DNA from: a virus
DNA length: 31,877 nucleotides
Virus record (IMG/VR): IMGVR_UViG_3300042321_001312
Coordinates: 1 to 31,877 of that record
Reading direction: 5' to 3' (one strand)
Part shown: positions 29,034 through 31,877 of the stretch, piece after piece
How positions within the stretch are numbered: the first letter of the stretch is position 1
Layout of the letters: every line of letters starts with the position of its first letter
Translations under genes and position numbers: made by a program
The notes under the pieces: generated by a model
Databases searched by the model: none
Told to the model about the DNA's origin: nothing
What the model saw: the letters and a program-made list of their open reading frames with translations, nothing else

Positions 29034-29720
29034 ATGTCATCTTGGGGAAATAACGACAATGCAGCTAACGCGCCTTACTGGGCAGTTAACTCAACAATTT
29101 TAAATGTGCTCGGGACAGAAAGATCCTATGCTGCACCGACTGCTGCTAACGTAGCACTTCTTTACGGAAACACTACAGCTGATGTTTACCATACAGGTCA
29201 AACAATTGGTCTTTTCGGTGTTGATGGTCAAGAAGCCGATGTTAATGGCAATGGTACAGTACACACAGGCTGGGTCCTAAAGACTACAGGTTCTGGTGGC
29301 CGTGCTGATAGAATTCAACAAGAAGTTCTGGTTGCTCTAAGTGAAATGAAATCTGATGGTGATGGCCAACAGTATCCTAACGTTTCGATTACACTTGTTA
29401 ACCCATCTAACGCTACAGTTGCTTCAAGTTCTTCTAATGCCAACTCTGTTGCATTCACTGTTGGTACCACATTAGCTGGAAATACTTCTGCAACACTGGG
29501 TTATCAGTGGCAAGTTAACAGCAACACAGGTGCTCTGGGCTGGACAAACGTTGCGAACAGCACACCAACCAACACAAGTTATATTGGCGGCACAACACCA
29601 ACACTGCTTGTCTATCCAAAGACAGCCGCAGCGAACGCATTTGTGTTCCGTGCAATTGTTACGGCCGCAGATCAAGGCGTATCTGCAACATCTGCAAACG
29701 CAATAATTACAATCATGTAA
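29034..29720 (+). CDS. Virion structural protein with Ig-like domain (228 aa)
   Basis: A strong AAGGAG lies 8 bases before ATG 29034. The start MSSWGNNDNAANAPYWAVNS and HTGWVLKTTGSGGRADRIQQ with EVLVAL at 76-101 resemble a virion protein type common in T4-like phages of marine and freshwater bacteria. Residues 120-228 look like an immunoglobulin-like domain: SITLVNPSN, LGYQWQVNSN with the core Trp, GWTNVANS, TPTLLVYP, FVFRAIVTA, ATSANAIITI. Such domains decorate heads or tails and may bind carbohydrates. Low charge and Ala/Thr/Asn richness differ from the Lys-rich neighbours. It has its own late-type promoter and a strong terminator, so it is probably an abundant product. Confidence 0.75.
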   Translation: MSSWGNNDNAANAPYWAVNSTILNVLGTERSYAAPTAANVALLYGNTTADVYHTGQTIGLFGVDGQEADVNGNGTVHTGWVLKTTGSGGRADRIQQEVLVALSEMKSDGDGQQYPNVSITLVNPSNATVASSSSNANSVAFTVGTTLAGNTSATLGYQWQVNSNTGALGWTNVANSTPTNTSYIGGTTPTLLVYPKTAAANAFVFRAIVTAADQGVSATSANAIITIM

Positions 29721-29727
29721 TTAAACT

Positions 29728-29754
29728 GGGGATGGTGAGAGCCATCCCCTTTTT
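29728..29754 (+). terminator. Rho-independent terminator
   Basis: A perfect 8-bp GC-rich stem (GGGGATGG / CCATCCCC) with loop TGAGAG is followed directly by TTTTT. It lies 7 bases after the virion gene stop. The T-run ends only 5 bases before the next ATG (29760), so the following genes need read-through. Confidence 0.92.
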
Positions 29755-29759
29755 ATAAG

Positions 29760-30146
29760 ATGTTTGATGATTTGAATGAAGATAATTTTATGATGTATGC
29801 GATGAAAGCATATGTTTCGCCGCACTGCATCATGTCGGAATTTGAGGGAGATATCAAAAGAATAAAATATCTGAAAAGATTATTCAGAAGATATAAGATA
29901 ACAAAATCCCTTAAAGAACGTCTGATTTTAAATCACATCATCTTATTAAACAATGTTTTTGGTCCTAAAGTGACAGCAAGAATATTGTTTTATAAGACCG
30001 ATGAACGCGATTATGATATTTTGAAAACCTTTCTTGCCTATCTGGACATTGCACCTGATGTAGTGTACGGAATAAGAGGAAAGAATATTCTCGTTACTGA
30101 AATTCCGTTAGAAACAAATGTCGCAGAGATATTACTCAAAATATGA
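29760..30146 (+). CDS. Hypothetical conserved phage protein (128 aa)
   Basis: The product MFDDLNEDNFMMYAMKAYVS is followed by helices (KRIKYLKRLFRRYKITKSLK, ERLILNHIILLNNVFGPKV) and FYKTDERDYDILKTFLAYLD. I recognise the type as a small uncharacterised helical protein widespread in T4-like phages of aquatic bacteria. The ATG lies 5 bases after a terminator T-run and has no clear ribosome binding site; an internal Met-Met at residues 11-12 is an alternative start. Its stop overlaps the next ATG. No catalytic motif is visible. Confidence 0.7.
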   Translation: MFDDLNEDNFMMYAMKAYVSPHCIMSEFEGDIKRIKYLKRLFRRYKITKSLKERLILNHIILLNNVFGPKVTARILFYKTDERDYDILKTFLAYLDIAPDVVYGIRGKNILVTEIPLETNVAEILLKI

Positions 30147-30802
30147 AAACATTCAAACAATATTTGGACGAAAAGGGAAGATGCTGGCCAGGTCATAAAC
30201 CTGTTCCTGGTAAGGCACCATTTTCACCCGGCAGTTGCACAAAAGAAGAAGTATCCATTCAAGAGGACCTGAGAAAGTGGTTCAAACAGAAATGGGTACG
30301 CATGGACACCAAGGGTAATATCAAAGGTGACTGTGCAAGAGAACCAGGCGAAGGCAAACCAAAATGTCTGCCTCAGGCTAAAGCACATTCACTAGGAAAA
30401 GAAGGTCGCGCATCAGCTGCACAACGTAAGCGTAGAGAAGATCCTAATCCAGAACGCCGTGGTGCACCAATTAATGTTAAGACTGAAGAAGTTCAACAAA
30501 TACAAGAAAAGAATAAACCAACAAGCCCAGAAAAGTGGGCTAGAGCCAAAGCTGCAGCAAAATCAAAGTTTGCAGTATATCCATCCGCATATGCAAATGC
30601 TTGGGCATCCAAGAAATACAAATCAATGGGTGGTGGTTGGAAATCAGTTTCTGAAGATGCTGGTGCAATGAGTGCTGCACCAACAAATGCAGTCGGCACA
30701 GGAAACATTGCTGGTTCAGGTGGCGCAGGTGGTGAACCTGGTGTTTCGAAGAAAAGAAACCCAGTAATGTCATTCTTCAAGCGCAAACAACAAAAGGCAT
30801 AA
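30143..30802 (+). CDS. Basic two-domain protein with capsid-targeting-like N-terminus (219 aa)
   Basis: The start overlaps the previous stop. The N-terminus MKTFKQYLDE matches the T4 internal-protein targeting pattern closely, with L-D-E at 8-10. I-Q-E sites recur at 39-41 (EEVSIQE) and 120-122 (EEVQQIQE), each at a domain border, so cleavage could release the modules. Domain 1 (43-113) includes KWVRMDTKGNIKGDCAREPG and a Lys/Arg-rich stretch ending in GAPINVKTE, with two Cys. Domain 2 (127-168) is SPEKWARAKAAAKSKFAVYP followed by SAYANAW and GGGW, a small virus-associated domain (DUF5872-like by memory). The C-terminus is Gly/Ala-rich, then basic. Probably packaged with DNA; inference. Confidence 0.72.
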   Translation: MKTFKQYLDEKGRCWPGHKPVPGKAPFSPGSCTKEEVSIQEDLRKWFKQKWVRMDTKGNIKGDCAREPGEGKPKCLPQAKAHSLGKEGRASAAQRKRREDPNPERRGAPINVKTEEVQQIQEKNKPTSPEKWARAKAAAKSKFAVYPSAYANAWASKKYKSMGGGWKSVSEDAGAMSAAPTNAVGTGNIAGSGGAGGEPGVSKKRNPVMSFFKRKQQKA

Positions 30803-30803
30803 A

Positions 30804-31280
30804 ATGTGGATATTGAAATGGTTGCCTGATTGGATATTTTACGCAATCTTTTTCATAGGATTGTTAGGCATCATTGCATCCTTTGTGATGAAGTTTATTC
30901 CGTTTGTCTACGTCTATAGAACACCAATACAAGTAATCTCGGTCATTCTAGTTGCCATTGGTACATACATGTCTGGTGCAATATCAAATGAAGAAGCATG
31001 GCAAGCTAGAGTTAAAGAACTAGAAGCGAAAATTGCTGCCGCTGAAGCCGAAGGTGCAAAAGAAACAGTAAAGATAGTTGAGAAGGTAGTAACTCAACAG
31101 AAAGTTATAAAAGAGAAAGGTGATGAGGCTGTAAAATATATTGATAGAGAAGTTGTCAAATACGATACAAAATTTTTACCTGGTGGTGAATGCGAAATAC
31201 CAAAAGAATTTGTAAAGAGTCTTAATGAAGCTGCAAAACCACCTGAAGGTGGTACTTGGGGCATAAAGGAAAAGAAATGA
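30804..31280 (+). CDS. Probable inner-membrane spanin (Rz-like), 158 aa
   Basis: Two hydrophobic segments lie at about 11-29 (IFYAIFFIGLLGIIASFVM) and 43-60 (QVISVILVAIGTYMSGAI), joined by a short loop with K and R. They are followed by a charged coiled coil (66-120). The end CEIPKEFVKSLNEAAKPPEGG resembles the C-terminal 'IP..fV.l.N.AA' of Rz-like inner-membrane spanins. By the positive-inside rule the loop is cytoplasmic and the coiled coil periplasmic, as needed for a spanin; classic Rz has only one membrane segment. It is followed by an overlapping lipoprotein gene and an endolysin gene, the expected lysis order. It might also supply holin-like activity; no separate holin is seen. Confidence 0.7.
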   Translation: MWILKWLPDWIFYAIFFIGLLGIIASFVMKFIPFVYVYRTPIQVISVILVAIGTYMSGAISNEEAWQARVKELEAKIAAAEAEGAKETVKIVEKVVTQQKVIKEKGDEAVKYIDREVVKYDTKFLPGGECEIPKEFVKSLNEAAKPPEGGTWGIKEKK

Positions 31281-31543
31281 AGTATATTATTATCCTTTCA
31301 ACAATACTATTGACTGGCTGTGCAACGGTTTCGGTGCCAGTCAAAGCTAAATTTCCAGTAATGCCAGAAACATTAATCGTTAAATGCCCACAATTAGAGC
31401 AAACGCCAGAAGATGCAAAGCTAAGTGATATGGGTAAAATTATTACAAAAAATTATACAACATATTATGAATGCGCCGTCAAGCACGAAGCCATTGTTGA
31501 ATGGTATACTATACAGAAAACAATTTATGAAAGTGCAAAATAA
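31277..31543 (+). CDS. Probable outer-membrane spanin lipoprotein (Rz1-like), 88 aa
   Basis: The start is ATG 31277, overlapping the previous stop as ATGA. An upstream in-frame start would place extra charged residues before the signal. MKYIIILSTILLTGC is a lipoprotein signal with lipobox L-T-G-C15, so the mature protein begins with lipidated Cys 15. After it come VSVPVKAKFPVMPET (Pro-containing) and two further Cys (IVKCPQLE, YYECAVKH). Rz1-like proteins sit in the outer membrane and join the inner spanin to fuse the membranes at lysis. Position right after the Rz-like gene and before the endolysin supports this. The stop overlaps the endolysin ATG (TAATG). Confidence 0.78.
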   Translation: MKYIIILSTILLTGCATVSVPVKAKFPVMPETLIVKCPQLEQTPEDAKLSDMGKIITKNYTTYYECAVKHEAIVEWYTIQKTIYESAK

Positions 31544-31877
31544 TGGAACTAACAAAAGACCAACTCAAAAAGTTGTTGCCAAAAAATCCATACCTTGATT
31601 ATTGGTACAATGCATTATCTCAGCTATTGCCGGACTATGAGATAAACACACCGCAACGTATTGCTGCATTCATTGCACAGTGCGCTCACGAATCTGGTAA
31701 TTTTATGGTTCTGCAAGAGAATCTGAATTACAGACCACCAACACTTAGAAAGATATTTCCAAAATATTTTCCAACTGATGCGATGGCCGCTGATTATTGC
31801 TCAAGACCAAACAAACAAGAAGCAATCGCAAATAAAGTCTATGCAAATCGTATGGGTAACGGCGATGAGGCTTCAGG
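31543..31877 (+). CDS. GH19-like endolysin, 3'-truncated
   Basis: Translation starts at ATG 31543 in a TAATG overlap, and the frame stays open to the end of the window (111 codons visible). RIAAFIAQCAHESGNFMVLQ with E50 as probable catalytic glutamate, ENLNYRPPTLRKIFPKYFPT, and IANKVYANRMGNGDEASG are hallmarks of GH19 chitinase-fold lysozymes used by phages to cut peptidoglycan. There is no signal peptide, so release would need a holin. The rest of the enzyme lies beyond the window. Confidence 0.88.
   Translation, partial: MELTKDQLKKLLPKNPYLDYWYNALSQLLPDYEINTPQRIAAFIAQCAHESGNFMVLQENLNYRPPTLRKIFPKYFPTDAMAADYCSRPNKQEAIANKVYANRMGNGDEAS

Noticed and set aside
30493-30846. 117-codon minus-strand frame
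   Set aside because: Antisense to the Ala/Gly-rich end of the basic two-domain protein, which explains its Pro/Ala composition; no start signal.

Overview
This window is a stretch of a tailed double-stranded DNA phage genome with a T4-like (myovirus) gene set. The evidence is a T4-type family B DNA polymerase (gp43), UvsX recombinase and gp41 helicase in one operon, a GroES-like co-chaperonin (gp31 role), T4-type late promoters (TATAAATA), head-associated proteins with capsid-targeting-like N-termini, and a spanin/GH19-endolysin lysis cassette. The DNA is AT-rich. All tRNA genes encode their own CCA. The sigma70 promoters are perfect matches to the bacterial consensus, and several products carry Sec or lipoprotein signals, so the host is a Gram-negative bacterium. 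An aquatic proteobacterial host is plausible but is inference.

Layout. (1) 1-779: 3' part of a radical SAM-like gene. (2) 792-5755: a dense array of 21 tRNA genes plus one tRNA-like element on the + strand, mixed with small genes (two small unknowns, YkuK-like RNase H fold protein, metallophosphoesterase, GroES, a 60-residue protein). Between tRNA-Lys and tRNA-Asn lie about 850 bases of non-coding DNA with strong long-range inverted repeats. Two of these elements are clearly paralogous structured RNAs. (3) 5758-9185, minus strand: three genes, two encoding Sec-exported proteins (one with an Asn/Thr-rich 30-residue repeat) and one a membrane-anchored coiled coil, probably driven by a late promoter. 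(4) 9312-16009: replication operon (Sm-like small protein, DNA polymerase, UvsX, small protein, gp41 helicase, DruA/DUF4338-like protein) behind a perfect sigma70 promoter. (5) 16045-17076: possible SH3/PD-(D/E)XK nuclease-like protein. (6) 17102-23025: eight translationally coupled or tightly packed glycan genes (glycosyltransferases, methyltransferase, small-molecule kinase, nucleotidyltransferase-HAD fusion). (7) 23133-30802: late, probably head-associated block: KxDG ligase-like protein, nucleotidyltransferase/P-loop kinase fusion with a possible overprinted gene, DUF6321-like protein, EF-hand-containing repeat protein, further unknowns, an Ig-domain virion protein and a strong terminator. 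(8) 30804-31877: spanin pair and a 3'-truncated endolysin.

Most notable signals: four products in block 7 begin with MKxF and have Glu at residue 10. Three of these match the (I/L)xE prohead-protease cleavage rule and resemble the T4 internal-protein capsid-targeting sequence. This suggests that nucleic-acid and nucleotide enzymes are packaged in the capsid and delivered at infection. The second notable signal is the pair of homologous hairpin-bounded RNAs inside the tRNA array. Functional names come from motif reading by eye; no database search was possible.
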